Of a stretch of 64,000 bases of DNA, positions 1-9,027 are shown in pieces. The notes beneath the pieces are model-generated. The model did not search any database, was not told the origin of the DNA, and worked only from the letters and a program-made list of their open reading frames with translations. Position 1 is the stretch's first letter. Each line of letters opens with the position of its first letter. The stretch is from Pseudidiomarina gelatinasegens (GTDB taxonomy: Bacteria > Pseudomonadota > Gammaproteobacteria > Enterobacterales > Alteromonadaceae): the NCBI RefSeq assembly GCF_004025325.1, contig NZ_RSFE01000008.1, positions 1 through 64,000 on the forward strand, written 5' to 3'. The position numbers were made by a program, and so were the translations under genes.

Positions 1-86
1 GATCCATTCCGAACTCAGTAGTGAAACGCTTCAGCGCCGATGGTAGTGTGGGGCTTCCCCATGTGAGAGTAGGACACCGCCAGGCT
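1..86 (+). rRNA. rrf: 5S ribosomal RNA, 3' part
   Basis: The first 86 bases match the 3' three quarters of a gammaproteobacterial 5S rRNA: the region from the conserved CCGAACTCAGTAGTGAAACG through GTGGGGCTTCCCCATGTGAG to the final CCAGGCT. The 5' end lies before the window, so an rRNA operon probably ends here. The exact 3' end is set by comparison with the E. coli molecule from memory and could be off by a few bases. Confidence 0.95.
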
Positions 87-100
87 TTAAATACGACGAG

Positions 101-128
101 ACCCCGAGCTAATGCTCGGGGTTTTTTT
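101..128 (+). terminator. Rho-independent terminator of the rRNA operon
   Basis: ACCCCGAGC and GCTCGGGGT form a 9-bp GC-rich stem around a four-base loop (TAAT), followed directly by a run of T. It starts 15 bases after the end of the 5S gene, where an rrn terminator is expected. Confidence 0.93.
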
Positions 129-146
129 ATGTCTGAAAAACAAAAG

Positions 147-228
147 CGTTATTGGTTATTCGTTATTGGTTACTCGAAAAAAGAAAAGACCACTTCGAAT
201 AACGATTAACGAATAACGATTAACGAAT
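147..228. repeat. 14-nt tandem repeats arranged as an imperfect inverted repeat
   Basis: The left arm (147-176) is two copies of CGTTATTGGTTATT, the second with one change, plus CG. The right arm (196-228) is two exact copies of CGAATAACGATTAA plus CGAAT. The right-arm unit read on the other strand is the left-arm unit with two changes, so the whole could fold into a long AT-rich hairpin with an about 20-base A-rich loop. It lies between the rrn terminator and the next gene and codes for nothing evident. It could be a small mobile repeat or a relic of one. Confidence 0.8.
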
Positions 229-340
229 TTTTCGTGATTCCCACCACTTTACGCATTAGTACAAACTTTCTTATTTAATAATAGCGAATAAAAACAGTAA
301 CCTACAAAATAGGCACGATCATTGCATTAACTATATCAAG

Positions 341-346
341 TATAAT
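341..346 (+). promoter_or_regulatory. Probable -10 element (TATAAT) for the 366-1899 genes
   Basis: A perfect TATAAT lies 20 bases before the first start codon. No good -35 hexamer sits 16-18 bases upstream; TTGCAT at 322-327 is too close (13-base spacer). The rest of 229-365 is AT-rich with no other feature I can support. Confidence 0.45.
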
Positions 347-365
347 TTTATGACGAGGTTAGTGT

Positions 366-677
366 ATGAAAAGCGATCGCAATTGGTTATGGATACTCAT
401 CGGTGTCGTGGCCTTTTTATTGTTTGCCGATGAAATATTCGCAGTACTTGGTGCTGTGCTTGGACTGATCTTTAGTGTTGGTTTTACCGGATTGGTCATT
501 GTTGCAATGGCCGCTGTTGCCTTCGCTGTTGCCATTTTCGTCGGTTGCAGTGTAGGGTTCGCGATAGCTGTGGCCATGTTAACGTTAGCATTCGTTCTCT
601 TTAGTTGGTTGTGGCCTTATTTATTAGTTGGACTGGTGATCTATTTACTACTGCGTAAACGTCCTAAACCTGTGTAA
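366..677 (+). CDS. Small integral membrane protein of unknown function
   Basis: This 103-residue protein is almost wholly hydrophobic. After a short polar start it has about three transmembrane stretches (roughly residues 8-40, 42-70 and 72-96) and ends in a basic tail (RKRPKPV), suggesting a cytoplasmic C terminus. There is one Cys near residue 61. A GAGG ribosome-binding site sits 7 bases before the ATG. I do not recognise the family. It precedes a copper chaperone gene by 31 bases on the same strand, so an envelope or metal-related role is possible but unproven. Confidence 0.75.
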   Translation: MKSDRNWLWILIGVVAFLLFADEIFAVLGAVLGLIFSVGFTGLVIVAMAAVAFAVAIFVGCSVGFAIAVAMLTLAFVLFSWLWPYLLVGLVIYLLLRKRPKPV

Positions 678-708
678 AATAATATCTTCATTTATTGAGG
701 AGACGATT

Positions 709-1134
709 ATGTATTGGGTCAAAACGTCTACGTTAATTTTGGCTTTTATACCATTGCTTGCAACTGCAGCTGAGGTCGAAATCTCAAATGCTTGGTTAAA
801 AGAGTCAATTCCTGGTTCAGAGAACGGCGCAGGTTACTTTACGATAAGTAATACAGGTACTAAAGCGATCACCGTCGTAGGTGCCAACACGGGCGCCTCG
901 CGCGCAGTTGAAGTGCACCAGCATGTCTTGCGGGACGGTATGATGCGGATGCGACGTGTACCGGAGTTGAATATTGAAGCCGGGCAAACCATCGTGTTTC
1001 AGCCAGGTGGATACCACCTTATGCTGTTTGGTGTAAAAAATGCGTTTAAGCCGGGTGATCAAGTTGAATTTGAACTTCATTTCAGTGATGGTGATAGTGT
1101 AAGCTTCGACGCCGAAGTAAAAACAATACGTTAG
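709..1134 (+). CDS. Periplasmic copper chaperone PCu(A)C (DUF461 family)
   Basis: The 141-residue precursor has a signal peptide ending near residue 20 (LATAA). The family copper-binding motif H-x10-M-x21-H-x-M is present exactly: His70, Met81, His103, Met105. Known members bind Cu(I) in the periplasm and hand it to the CuA/CuB centres of cytochrome oxidases, often with Sco proteins; no Sco gene is in this window. A GAGGAG ribosome-binding site precedes the ATG. It is probably cotranscribed with the membrane protein before it and the barrel protein 15 bases after it. Confidence 0.92.
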   Translation: MYWVKTSTLILAFIPLLATAAEVEISNAWLKESIPGSENGAGYFTISNTGTKAITVVGANTGASRAVEVHQHVLRDGMMRMRRVPELNIEAGQTIVFQPGGYHLMLFGVKNAFKPGDQVEFELHFSDGDSVSFDAEVKTIR

Positions 1135-1149
1135 TAAGGACATCCGGAA

Positions 1150-1899
1150 ATGAAAAAGATCGCCATTGCATTGATTGCACCAACGCTAATGCTAACTGGA
1201 GCTGCACAAGCAGATACTTTGTTAGGTATTTATGCTGGTGGGCAAGTTTGGGACACCGAAAATACGGGTAACTTTGGCTCTGGTTCAGGTAACCAGTCGT
1301 TTGCATTCGCTGACGAAAAGCAAAACAGCTTTTATGTCGCACTTGAGCACCCAATTCCACTGGTGCCTAACATCAAGATTCGTGAAAATGAGCTCGTTAC
1401 ACAAGGCTCGGTTCTGCTGTCACAAGACTTTACCTACAATGGCGAAGGCTATACAGCAGGTACTACGCTCGGTAGCACCATTGATTTAAGCCATACCGAT
1501 ATTACGTTGTACTATGAGTTGTTCGACAACGATTTGCTGTCGTTTGACTTCGGTATCACCGGTAAAAAAGTCGATGGGTTATTGGCCGTGCGTGACGCAC
1601 AAAGCGAGAACCGCTTAGAAAGTGATGGGTGGATACCAACAGGTTATGCGCAACTTCGGGTGGGTATTCCGACTACTCCGTTAACTGTGTACGGCATTGC
1701 GAACGCAGTCAGCATTGATGACAGCAGCATCCGTGATGTGGAAGCCGGTATTGAGTATCGTCTTGTAGAAAATTTAGCGATCGATCTGAATCTGCAACTG
1801 GGCTACCGAGATGTAACCATAGAGCTGGATGATTTGGATAGCATTGATTCAGATTTACAGTTCAAAGGGCCTTATTTAGGCTTAGAAATCCATTTCTAA
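1150..1899 (+). CDS. Outer-membrane beta-barrel protein, TIGR04219-like
   Basis: This 249-residue protein has a clear signal peptide (cleavage after about residue 21, AAQA). Alternating short amphipathic strands fill the rest, and it ends in HF, the aromatic C-terminal residue typical of Bam-assembled barrels. The motif GIYAGGQVWD after the signal resembles the TIGR04219 outer-membrane family found in marine gammaproteobacteria; its function is unknown. It follows the PCu(A)C gene by 15 bases with an AAGGA ribosome-binding site. The family name is from recognition by eye; the barrel character is more certain than the name. Confidence 0.8.
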   Translation: MKKIAIALIAPTLMLTGAAQADTLLGIYAGGQVWDTENTGNFGSGSGNQSFAFADEKQNSFYVALEHPIPLVPNIKIRENELVTQGSVLLSQDFTYNGEGYTAGTTLGSTIDLSHTDITLYYELFDNDLLSFDFGITGKKVDGLLAVRDAQSENRLESDGWIPTGYAQLRVGIPTTPLTVYGIANAVSIDDSSIRDVEAGIEYRLVENLAIDLNLQLGYRDVTIELDDLDSIDSDLQFKGPYLGLEIHF

Positions 1900-1913
1900 G
1901 CGCAATAATAGCT

Positions 1914-2399
1914 TTAATAATATGGCGTAACCGTGGCGGCTGTCAGACGATAGCCGACCACGGCAACATCGCCTTCAACCCGCTCAACGTGAATGGTACC
2001 TTCAACCCATACAGCGTCAAACGTATCTTCATATTTCACACCTTCAGCAAAATCTACTAATACAATTTGATTCGGCGGTGGCGGTGGCACGTGCACGCAC
2101 GCACCGAAATAGGGTACTAATAAAAATTGCGTGACCTTATCGGCGTCGCCTTCGAGTTGCACCACATACCCAGGTATTTTAATTTTCTTCCCGTCTAAAG
2201 ACTCAACCATGGGTGCATCAAGTTCTGGCTGGTTAGCTAACTCAGGATTCGCATCATAGAACGCCTGACTGCGCACAGGTGGTGGCTTGTATCCTTCAGG
2301 CACCAGTTCTTTCCAATGAGTGGTCACGTAGTCTTCAGCATGAACAGGCGTAAAGAGGCTAATAGATACTACTAGCAATGCGGTTAAAAACTTCATCAT
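1914..2399 (-). CDS. DUF3299 secreted protein, ABC operon partner (ZrgD-like)
   Basis: The 161-residue product starts at the ATG whose ATGA overlaps the stop codon of the permease gene upstream, a normal coupled junction, and this start exposes a signal peptide (residues 1 to about 18, ending VHA). The core has GYVVQLEGD and a proline run (HVPPPPPNQ) after a single Cys, typical of DUF3299. Such genes are found with ABC-permease pairs in Vibrio and Shewanella; in Vibrio the cluster is the zinc-regulated Zrg system. Its biochemical role is not known. A longer reading frame exists but lacks a signal peptide. Confidence 0.82.
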   Translation of the reverse strand: MMKFLTALLVVSISLFTPVHAEDYVTTHWKELVPEGYKPPPVRSQAFYDANPELANQPELDAPMVESLDGKKIKIPGYVVQLEGDADKVTQFLLVPYFGACVHVPPPPPNQIVLVDFAEGVKYEDTFDAVWVEGTIHVERVEGDVAVVGYRLTAATVTPYY

Positions 2400-3655
2400 A
2401 AGCGTATTGTTAATCCATCGGCTAATGCGTTGCGATAGGCTCGCCACGCAGGAATGAAACTCAAGAGTATTGCGGCTACAAGTATGGCGCCCACGAGACT
2501 CCATTCAGTGATCGTTAGTGGTGTTGCACGTAATAACAAACCGGTATGCAGCAGTAGCCAATCGGCTCCAAAGTGCAGCACCGCAAATAACATGAGAACA
2601 CCTATGCTAACGCCTGCTAAGGCAAGCATAAAGGCTTCACTGACCAACAGGCCAAATATGGTAAAAGGTCCGGCGCCAATAGAGCGTAAGACCGCCATTT
2701 CCCGTCGGCGTTCCCGCAAGCTGGCAAGTAAGGCTGTTAACATCCCCAACAGACCTGTAGCAACAACTAAAATTGAAACGGTAAACAAGGCTTTCTCGAA
2801 TAGGCTCAAGGTGCGCCATAAGTCGGTTAAGGCTAAGCCTGGCATAATTGCGCTAAGTGGTTCTTCGCGGTAGGTATTTATCTGTCGTTGCATGCGTAAG
2901 GCCAGCGCACGGTTATCGAGACCAAGCAGAACTGCACTAAGCGTATATACCGGCTGTTGCTCGGTGTCCGCGTGTTCGTGTTCGTGGTCATGTGAATCAT
3001 CATTATCGTCTTGTATGAGTTCACCATGCACAAGTCCCAAGCCGGCCAGCGGAATATAAATAGCTTGATCTACAGGTGTTCCAGTTCTTTGCAGAATACC
3101 AGTTACTTGAAACGGATGTGCATCATGGTCTGAAAAGCTTATACCGCCACTGCCGTGCGCAATGGTGAATTCATCACCAACGTTCAGCTGCATCCGCTGA
3201 GCAACCTCTGCACCCAATACGGCGTGTTCGTCGGCATTAAATACACGGCCGGCAGCAAATTCCAGAGCAGCCTCTGAGGCATACTTGAAGTGCTTGAAAA
3301 AGTCCTCGTTGGTGCCTACCACGGGGTAACCAGAGAAGCTATCGCCCAGCGCCATAGGAATGTTCCAGGCAACGCCAGGTAGCTCCTTAATATGCGTATA
3401 GCTTTGCCACGTCATACTATTATTCAAGGCACCGATATGGAAAACACTGCTCAATAAAAGTTGTGTTGACCCTGTGCGTGCGCCAACAATCAGGTCAGTA
3501 CCTGATATTGTGTTAGCAAAGTTGTCTTGAGTTTGGGTGCGCACTCGTTCTACACCGATTAATAGCAAAGCACTGACTGCAATAGCTAAAATCGTGAGCC
3601 AAGCACTTGATTTGCGGTTGGCTAAACTGGCGAACGCAAGGCGAATCATGACCAA
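2396..3655 (-). CDS. FtsX/MacB-type ABC transporter permease with His-rich loop
   Basis: This 419-residue permease has one N-terminal membrane helix (about 17-35), a large periplasmic domain (about 40-280), then three C-terminal helices, with the FtsX-family stretch RRREMAVLRSIGA between the second and third. Residues 215-230 in the periplasmic part are an acidic, His-rich run with His at 222, 224, 226 and 228, which suggests metal binding. It overlaps the ATPase gene upstream (10 bases) and the DUF3299 gene downstream (4 bases), so the three are one operon. MacB-type systems work on periplasmic substrates rather than moving solutes through the membrane. A zinc-linked role is inference. Confidence 0.88.
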   Translation of the reverse strand: MVMIRLAFASLANRKSSAWLTILAIAVSALLLIGVERVRTQTQDNFANTISGTDLIVGARTGSTQLLLSSVFHIGALNNSMTWQSYTHIKELPGVAWNIPMALGDSFSGYPVVGTNEDFFKHFKYASEAALEFAAGRVFNADEHAVLGAEVAQRMQLNVGDEFTIAHGSGGISFSDHDAHPFQVTGILQRTGTPVDQAIYIPLAGLGLVHGELIQDDNDDSHDHEHEHADTEQQPVYTLSAVLLGLDNRALALRMQRQINTYREEPLSAIMPGLALTDLWRTLSLFEKALFTVSILVVATGLLGMLTALLASLRERRREMAVLRSIGAGPFTIFGLLVSEAFMLALAGVSIGVLMLFAVLHFGADWLLLHTGLLLRATPLTITEWSLVGAILVAAILLSFIPAWRAYRNALADGLTIRL

Positions 3656-4353
3656 CCACCACTGCCTGTATTAATATCGGCAAGTTCAATAGCACGATCA
3701 AAATGGGGCGCTAAGCTGGCATCGTGCGTTACAAATAATAGTGTTGTGTTGTTTGCGCGACAGGCTTCAAATAATATCTGGATGAAGTTGTCTCTATGGT
3801 CCGCATCGAGGGCTGACGTTGGCTCATCAGCGATGATCAATGCTGGGCTGCCAAACAAAGCGCGCGCAGCCGCAACACGTTGTTGCTGCCCCACACTTAA
3901 CTGATGCGCAGGTCGTTCAGTGTCGCTTTCAGTGAGGCCAAGCTGGAGCAGAAGATTTTGCGCTTGCTGTTTATGTGATGACTGCTGAGCATTTAAGCGC
4001 TGACGTCGTGCTGGTGAAAACTGCTGCGCAAGCAGCACATTCTGGTAGGCGCTAAGATAAGGTAACAAGTTAAACTGCTGAAATATATAGCCAATTTCAT
4101 TGGCTCGAAGCTTATCGCGTTGGCGCTGTGACATGTCGCCAAGATCGTGGTCAAGTACGAACACTTGCTGTGCTTTAGCTTTATGAATGCCAGCAATAAG
4201 ACTAAGCAGTGTCGATTTTCCCGAGCCACTGGCACCCCGCAGTAAAACGCGCTCACCGCGGGAAATCTGTAGTTCGGGAATACGCAACAGAGGTTGCGTG
4301 GCACCTGGCCACTGAAACTCAAGCTGTTTGAGTTCAATACAGGTGCCAGGCAT
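3646..4353 (-). CDS. ABC transporter ATPase, LolD/MacB-like
   Basis: This 235-residue ATPase has a Walker A near residues 40-48 (GASGSGKST), the signature LSVGQQQR, a Walker B with DEPTSALD and a late switch His (VTHD). The LolD/MacB class is indicated by FNLLPYLSAYQNV after the Q-loop. It powers the permease encoded by the overlapping downstream gene. It lies 5 bases after the end of ppa, so it could be partly read through from ppa. The DUF2796 periplasmic protein that accompanies this set in Vibrio was not found here. Confidence 0.9.
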   Translation of the reverse strand: MPGTCIELKQLEFQWPGATQPLLRIPELQISRGERVLLRGASGSGKSTLLSLIAGIHKAKAQQVFVLDHDLGDMSQRQRDKLRANEIGYIFQQFNLLPYLSAYQNVLLAQQFSPARRQRLNAQQSSHKQQAQNLLLQLGLTESDTERPAHQLSVGQQQRVAAARALFGSPALIIADEPTSALDADHRDNFIQILFEACRANNTTLLFVTHDASLAPHFDRAIELADINTGSGGWS

Positions 4354-4358
4354 CAGTT

Positions 4359-4889
4359 TTATTTCTGCTTCGCGCGTTCAAATGAAGAGACGAGCTCGGC
4401 TTTGGCAGCATCAATGTCGCCCCAGCCTTCAACCTTAACCCACTTACCTTTTTCAAGTTCTTTATAGCGCTCAAAAAAGTGTGTGATTTGCGCCTTGAGT
4501 AGCTCCGGTAAGTCATTCACGTTTTGAATATGATCATATTCTTTGGTTAGCTTGCTTACTGGCACAGCGATAACTTTAGCATCTTCGCCTGATTCGTCAG
4601 TCATCTTAAGCACGCCAACTGGGCGGCATTTGATGACAGAACCCGCTTGCAGTGGGTACGGTGTTGGTACCAACACATCAACTGGGTCGCCATCAAGTGA
4701 TAACGTTTCGTTTACGAAGCCGTAGTTACATGGATAAAACATAGGGGTAGACATGAAACGGTCAACCCATAAGGTACCGGTGTCTTTATCCACTTCGTAT
4801 TTAATTGGATCTGCGTTGGCAGGTATCTCAATGATTACGTTGACTTCTTCTGGCAAGTTTTTACCTGCGCTAACGTGACTTAAGCTCAT
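4359..4889 (-). CDS. ppa: Inorganic pyrophosphatase (family I)
   Basis: The 176-residue protein has the same length as the E. coli enzyme. It hydrolyses pyrophosphate to phosphate in the cytoplasm, pulling biosynthetic reactions forward. The family I signature DGDPVDVLV, with its metal-binding Asp residues, is present near residues 66-74, and [10 protein letters not shown] and the [11 protein letters not shown] stretch also match. A ribosome-binding AGGA lies before the ATG. It is downstream of fbp on the same strand with a 40-base gap that carries its own -10-like element. Confidence 0.97.
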   Translation of the reverse strand: MSLSHVSAGKNLPEEVNVIIEIPANADPIKYEVDKDTGTLWVDRFMSTPMFYPCNYGFVNETLSLDGDPVDVLVPTPYPLQAGSVIKCRPVGVLKMTDESGEDAKVIAVPVSKLTKEYDHIQNVNDLPELLKAQITHFFERYKELEKGKWVKVEGWGDIDAAKAELVSSFERAKQK

Positions 4890-4928
4890 GTGTATTCCTG
4901 TATGACAAAATATAAAAGAGATTTTCGT

Positions 4929-4934
4929 ATTATA
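4929..4934 (-). promoter_or_regulatory. Possible -10 element (TATAAT) for ppa
   Basis: On the minus strand a perfect TATAAT lies 39 bases before the ppa start and overlaps the last bases of fbp. The -35 region (TTCGCA at 17-base spacing) is poor. An independent ppa promoter is plausible. Confidence 0.4.
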
Positions 4935-5922
4935 CGGGCTTGCTATCCGATTGCGAACCCTTGAGATAGCCTAAACATGTTTCAACTTCATGTTTAGCGC
5001 CAAGAATTATGCCGACTCGCTGATGAATATCAGTTGGCTGAATATCCAAAATACGTTCTTCGCCACTATGCGCAGCACCACCAGCTTGCTCAATTAACCA
5101 AGCCATCGGATTGCCTTCGTACATCAAACGCAGTTTGTAGGGTTTGTTCTCTGAGCGGGCATCCCATGGGTATGCAAATAATCCGCCGCGGCACAGAATA
5201 CGGTGAACATCGGCGACCATTGCGGCAACCCAGCGCATATTAAAGTTTTTAGTGCGTGGGCCGCTGGTGCCAGCCAGTAAGTCATCAACGTAAAGTTGCA
5301 TACCTTCTTGCCAATGGCGGAAGTTCGACATGTTGATGGCAAACTCTGACGTTTCCGGTTCAATGGTGATGTCTTTCTTCGTGAGTAAGAATTCACCAAC
5401 GGTTTGGTCCAGCGTGAACATGCGCAGCCCTTTACCGGTGGTAAAGGCCATCATAATGGAAGGACCATACAAAATATAACCCGCCGCGACTTGGTTGCGG
5501 CCTGGCTGTAAAAACATATCGACATCACCAGAATTATTTTCTGGTACGGGCAGAATCGAAAATATGGTACCAACCATGCTATTGATATCGATATTTGAAC
5601 TGCCATCGAGTGGGTCGAATGCAACGAGGTATTTGCCGTTGTCGTTACCAAGCACAATACCTTCTTCTTCTTCGGACGCAACCGCTCTCACGTGCTGGCA
5701 TTCCAGCAAGATTTCTTTGAGTAGCTGATTCGACAAAATATCTAATTTCTTTTGCGTTTCGCCCTGAATATTCTCAGAAAGTGTTGATCCCAAAACGCCG
5801 GCAAGTTCGCCTTGGCCAACGCGAAATGAAATCTCTTTAGCGCATATTTGCAATGTGTTGATGACGGAAATTAGAGCTTCGTCGACCTGGTCGTTACGTA
5901 AGGTCGGAATTAGGCGTTGCAT
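4930..5922 (-). CDS. fbp: Fructose-1,6-bisphosphatase class I
   Basis: The 330-residue enzyme converts fructose 1,6-bisphosphate to fructose 6-phosphate, the committed step of gluconeogenesis. The class I metal site [10 protein letters not shown], the EEEEG acidic run and the C-terminal [20 protein letters not shown] are all present. I chose the ATG at 5922 because it has a GAGG ribosome-binding site and gives the E. coli length; a longer frame reaching 6195 runs into the divergent mpl gene and adds unrelated sequence. It fits with fba, pgk and tkt later in the window. Confidence 0.96.
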   Translation of the reverse strand: MQRLIPTLRNDQVDEALISVINTLQICAKEISFRVGQGELAGVLGSTLSENIQGETQKKLDILSNQLLKEILLECQHVRAVASEEEEGIVLGNDNGKYLVAFDPLDGSSNIDINSMVGTIFSILPVPENNSGDVDMFLQPGRNQVAAGYILYGPSIMMAFTTGKGLRMFTLDQTVGEFLLTKKDITIEPETSEFAINMSNFRHWQEGMQLYVDDLLAGTSGPRTKNFNMRWVAAMVADVHRILCRGGLFAYPWDARSENKPYKLRLMYEGNPMAWLIEQAGGAAHSGEERILDIQPTDIHQRVGIILGAKHEVETCLGYLKGSQSDSKPV

Positions 5923-6072
5923 GGAACCCTCGTGAAGTTGCTGGTTGTTCGAAAACCTTGTTTTAAACGCGGCTAAGTTTACCGCAAATTTAAGCAAATT
6001 GCCTGCCCAGATTGTCGCTGTGCCAAAAGCCCGTGATACACTATCGAAAACCCTGATTCGTCGAGTAAAATC

Positions 6073-7422
6073 ATGCACATTCACATTTTGGGCATTTGCG
6101 GCACCTTTATGGGCGGTATTGCAGCGCTCGCAAAAGAGCTGGGGCACCACGTAACTGGCAGCGATGCGCAGGTATACCCACCAATGAGTGATCAATTACG
6201 CCAGTTGGGAATTGAGCTTGTTGAGGGGTATCAGCCGGAACAGCTTAACCCTCGGCCTGATCTCGTTATCATTGGCAATGCGCTAAGTCGCGGAAACCCC
6301 GCGGTTGAGGCTGTACTCAACCAGCGCATCCCCTATATATCAGGGCCGCAATGGTTGCATGATGCATTATTGCAGCATAAATGGGTCCTTGCGGTAGCGG
6401 GCACGCACGGGAAAACAACAACCTCGAGTATGTTGGCATGGCTGCTTGAATTTGCAGGCCTCAAACCTGGTTTTTTAGTGGGCGGTGTATTGGCTAATTT
6501 TCAACAGTCGGCACGCTTAGGCGAGAGCGATTTTTTTGTCATTGAAGCCGATGAATATGACACAGCTTTCTTCGATAAACGTTCCAAGTTTGTTCACTAT
6601 TGTCCGAGCACGTTAGTCCTCAATAACCTTGAGTTTGACCACGCCGATATCTTCACTGATTTAGCGGCGATTCAGCGCCAGTTTCATCACCTGGTGCGCG
6701 TGGTTCCGTCGTATGGCCGTATTTTCTTTCCGAGCCATGAGCACAATTTAGCGCAAGTGCTTGAACAAGGCTGCTGGAGTGAGCAGGTTCAAGTTGGAGA
6801 AGGCCAGGAATGGTTTGCAAAGCTGCAGCAAGCCGATGGCAGTGTGTTTGATGTTTACCATCATGGCGAGCTGGCAGGAACAGTCGAGTGGTCTTTAATT
6901 GGCAATCACAACGTATACAACGCTCTGATGGCTATTGCAGCTGCGCATCATGTGGGTGTGCCAGTCGACGTCAGCTGCGAGGCTTTCACGCACTACCAAA
7001 ATACGAAGCGCCGACTTGAATTACTGGGGCACGTAGCAGGTATATCTGTATACGATGACTTTGCACATCACCCAACGGCTATTGCCACCACCTTGCAGGG
7101 CATGCGCGCAAAGGTTGGCAATGCACGTATCATTGCGGTGTTGGAGCCGCGTTCGAATACCATGAAGTTGGGCACCATGGCTGACGCATTGGCTGATGCA
7201 CTGAGCGCAGCGGATGAGGTTTTCATGCTGCAACCAGAAACGGTACAATGGTTGGTTTCCGATAAGGTGCCGCGGGCGCATGTCGGCGATACCACCGATG
7301 ACTTATTGTCACAGTTACAACAGCATACACAAGCAGGTGACCACGTCGTCATTATGAGTAATGGTGGTTTTGGTAACATCCATCATCGTTTTCTCGAAAT
7401 ATTGCAGCAACGCGGGTCTTAA
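6073..7422 (+). CDS. mpl: UDP-MurNAc:L-Ala-gamma-D-Glu-meso-DAP ligase (murein peptide ligase)
   Basis: The 449-residue enzyme reattaches the tripeptide recovered from old peptidoglycan to UDP-MurNAc, bypassing MurC, D and E. It starts with the diagnostic [14 protein letters not shown], has the Mur ligase ATP loop GTHGKTTT near residues 110-117, the [16 protein letters not shown] stretch typical of Mpl rather than MurC, and [10 protein letters not shown]. Length matches the family. It is divergent from fbp with 150 bases between. Together with anmK, amgK and murU it forms a wall-recycling set spread across the window. Confidence 0.97.
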   Translation: MHIHILGICGTFMGGIAALAKELGHHVTGSDAQVYPPMSDQLRQLGIELVEGYQPEQLNPRPDLVIIGNALSRGNPAVEAVLNQRIPYISGPQWLHDALLQHKWVLAVAGTHGKTTTSSMLAWLLEFAGLKPGFLVGGVLANFQQSARLGESDFFVIEADEYDTAFFDKRSKFVHYCPSTLVLNNLEFDHADIFTDLAAIQRQFHHLVRVVPSYGRIFFPSHEHNLAQVLEQGCWSEQVQVGEGQEWFAKLQQADGSVFDVYHHGELAGTVEWSLIGNHNVYNALMAIAAAHHVGVPVDVSCEAFTHYQNTKRRLELLGHVAGISVYDDFAHHPTAIATTLQGMRAKVGNARIIAVLEPRSNTMKLGTMADALADALSAADEVFMLQPETVQWLVSDKVPRAHVGDTTDDLLSQLQQHTQAGDHVVIMSNGGFGNIHHRFLEILQQRGS

Positions 7423-7454
7423 TTATTTCAGCTTGCGTAATCAAGGAGCAAGGC

Positions 7455-8075
7455 ATGGCGCAATCTAGCGTGACTTTAGCAATAACCGGCGCATCCGGCG
7501 CACCTTATGCGGTCCGTTTGTTAGAATGTTTGCTCGCGCAAAATCAGCAAGTGCATTTGCTAATGTCCAGTGCTGCGCGTGTGGTTTTCGCCACTGAAAT
7601 TGATTGGCAACTGCCGGCAGCGCCAAAAGCAATGGCAAAAGCCATGCAAGAACGTTTTGGTGTGAGTGCCGAGCAATTGCACGTATATGGTAAAGAAGAG
7701 TGGTTTTCGCCCGTGGCATCAGGCTCCGCAGCGCCGACGAAAATGGTGGTTTGCCCATGTTCCACGGGAACCCTGTCAGCGATTGCTCACGGCGCAAGTG
7801 ATAACTTAATTGAGCGCGCTGCAGATGTGGTTATGAAAGAACGTGGGCAGTTAATTTTGCTGCCGCGGGAAATGCCACTGTCAGCGATTCATCTGGAAAA
7901 TATGTACAAACTTGCCCAGCTGGGCGTGACAATTATGCCCGCCGCGCCCGGGTTTTATCATCAGCCCAAAAGTATTAATGACTTAGTCGACTTTGTGGTG
8001 GCCCGAATACTTGACCATCTGGGACTAGAGCAAACACTTCAACCACGCTGGGGTTATGGCGAGGAGAACAAATAA
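7455..8075 (+). CDS. ubiX: Flavin prenyltransferase UbiX
   Basis: The 206-residue protein makes prenylated FMN, the cofactor that the decarboxylase UbiD needs in ubiquinone synthesis. The N-terminal FMN-binding loop [15 protein letters not shown], the central [16 protein letters not shown] and [15 protein letters not shown] are all family hallmarks. It is 32 bases after mpl with an AAGGAG ribosome-binding site, the same pairing seen in many gammaproteobacteria, and is followed after 3 bases by an ABC ATPase gene. Confidence 0.96.
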   Translation: MAQSSVTLAITGASGAPYAVRLLECLLAQNQQVHLLMSSAARVVFATEIDWQLPAAPKAMAKAMQERFGVSAEQLHVYGKEEWFSPVASGSAAPTKMVVCPCSTGTLSAIAHGASDNLIERAADVVMKERGQLILLPREMPLSAIHLENMYKLAQLGVTIMPAAPGFYHQPKSINDLVDFVVARILDHLGLEQTLQPRWGYGEENK

Positions 8076-8078
8076 CAC

Positions 8079-9026
8079 ATGAAAGCATTGTCTATTCGTG
8101 GATTAAAGAAAACATACAAAGGCGGTCATGTTGCCTTAAAAGGTATTGATTTAGACGTTGAAGAAGGCGACTTCTTCGCGCTACTTGGGCCAAACGGCGC
8201 GGGTAAATCAACCACCATAGGTATTATTTCGTCGTTGGTGAACAAAACCGAAGGCAAAGTCAGCGTGTTTGGTTACGACCTCGACACCCAATTGGTTGAT
8301 TTGAAGCGACAGATTGGCTTAGTGCCGCAAGAGTTTAATTTTAATCAGTTTGAAACCGTTCAACAAATTGTGATTAATCAAGCTGGTTACTACGGCGTGC
8401 CGCGCGAAGTTGCCAAAGAACGGTCAGAAAAATACTTAAAGCAATTAAGTTTGTGGGATAAACGTAATAACCCAGCGCGGATGCTTTCGGGCGGTATGAA
8501 GCGTCGCTTAATGATTGCGCGCGCGTTGTTACATGAGCCGAAACTATTGATTTTGGATGAGCCAACGGCAGGCGTTGACATTGAGTTACGTCGCAGCATG
8601 TGGGATTACCTTGAAGACATTAACAAGCAAGGAATTACCATTATTTTGACGACACACTATTTAGAAGAAGCTGAGTCGTTGTGCCGAAATATCGCCATTA
8701 TCGATCAAGGTACCATTATCGAAAACACGTCCATTAAGCGTCTACTCACCACGTTGAACATGGAAACTTTCGTGCTTGATTTGTCAGTCGAAAATGACGC
8801 TCCGGTCGCTGAAACGATGACGCTGGAAGGCTTTAAGTGGCGAGCAATGGACGGCCATACCATAGAAGTGGATGTTGAAAAAAGCCAAGGTTTGAATCGG
8901 GTTTTTGAACAACTTAGCGCGCAACAAATAACGGTGTTATCAATGCGGAATAAAGCGAATCGTTTAGAAGAACTTTTTGTCAATCTGGTTGAGAAAGGCC
9001 GTAAACCAGCTGCGGCGGGGGCTTAA
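8079..9026 (+). CDS. ABC exporter ATPase, YadG-like
   Basis: The 315-residue ATPase has Walker A GPNGAGKS near residues 37-44, signature LSGGMKRR at 136-143, and Walker B with ILDEPTAGVD near 158. The THYLEEAE switch region and an about 90-residue C-terminal extension are typical of the ABC-2 drug/polysaccharide exporter class (E. coli YadG). The substrate is unknown. The permease follows after one base, and in E. coli yadGH also lies near the pan genes, so the placement is ancestral. Confidence 0.92.
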   Translation: MKALSIRGLKKTYKGGHVALKGIDLDVEEGDFFALLGPNGAGKSTTIGIISSLVNKTEGKVSVFGYDLDTQLVDLKRQIGLVPQEFNFNQFETVQQIVINQAGYYGVPREVAKERSEKYLKQLSLWDKRNNPARMLSGGMKRRLMIARALLHEPKLLILDEPTAGVDIELRRSMWDYLEDINKQGITIILTTHYLEEAESLCRNIAIIDQGTIIENTSIKRLLTTLNMETFVLDLSVENDAPVAETMTLEGFKWRAMDGHTIEVDVEKSQGLNRVFEQLSAQQITVLSMRNKANRLEELFVNLVEKGRKPAAAGA

Positions 9027-9027
9027 T

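Noticed and set aside
21-209. 62-codon frame over the 5S gene and repeat
   Set aside because: It covers a structural RNA, its terminator and an intergenic repeat; not a protein gene.
1900-1913. Terminator between the convergent barrel and DUF3299 genes
   Set aside because: Only 14 bases are available and no stem with a T-run could be drawn.
2454-2873. Plus-strand frame of 139 codons opposite the ABC permease
   Set aside because: It is a shadow of the permease gene, basic and Ser/Arg-rich, with no start signal or neighbours on that strand.
5923-6195. N-terminal extension of fbp
   Set aside because: The extra residues have no match to fructose bisphosphatase, overlap the divergent mpl gene, and the ATG at 5922 has a good ribosome-binding site.
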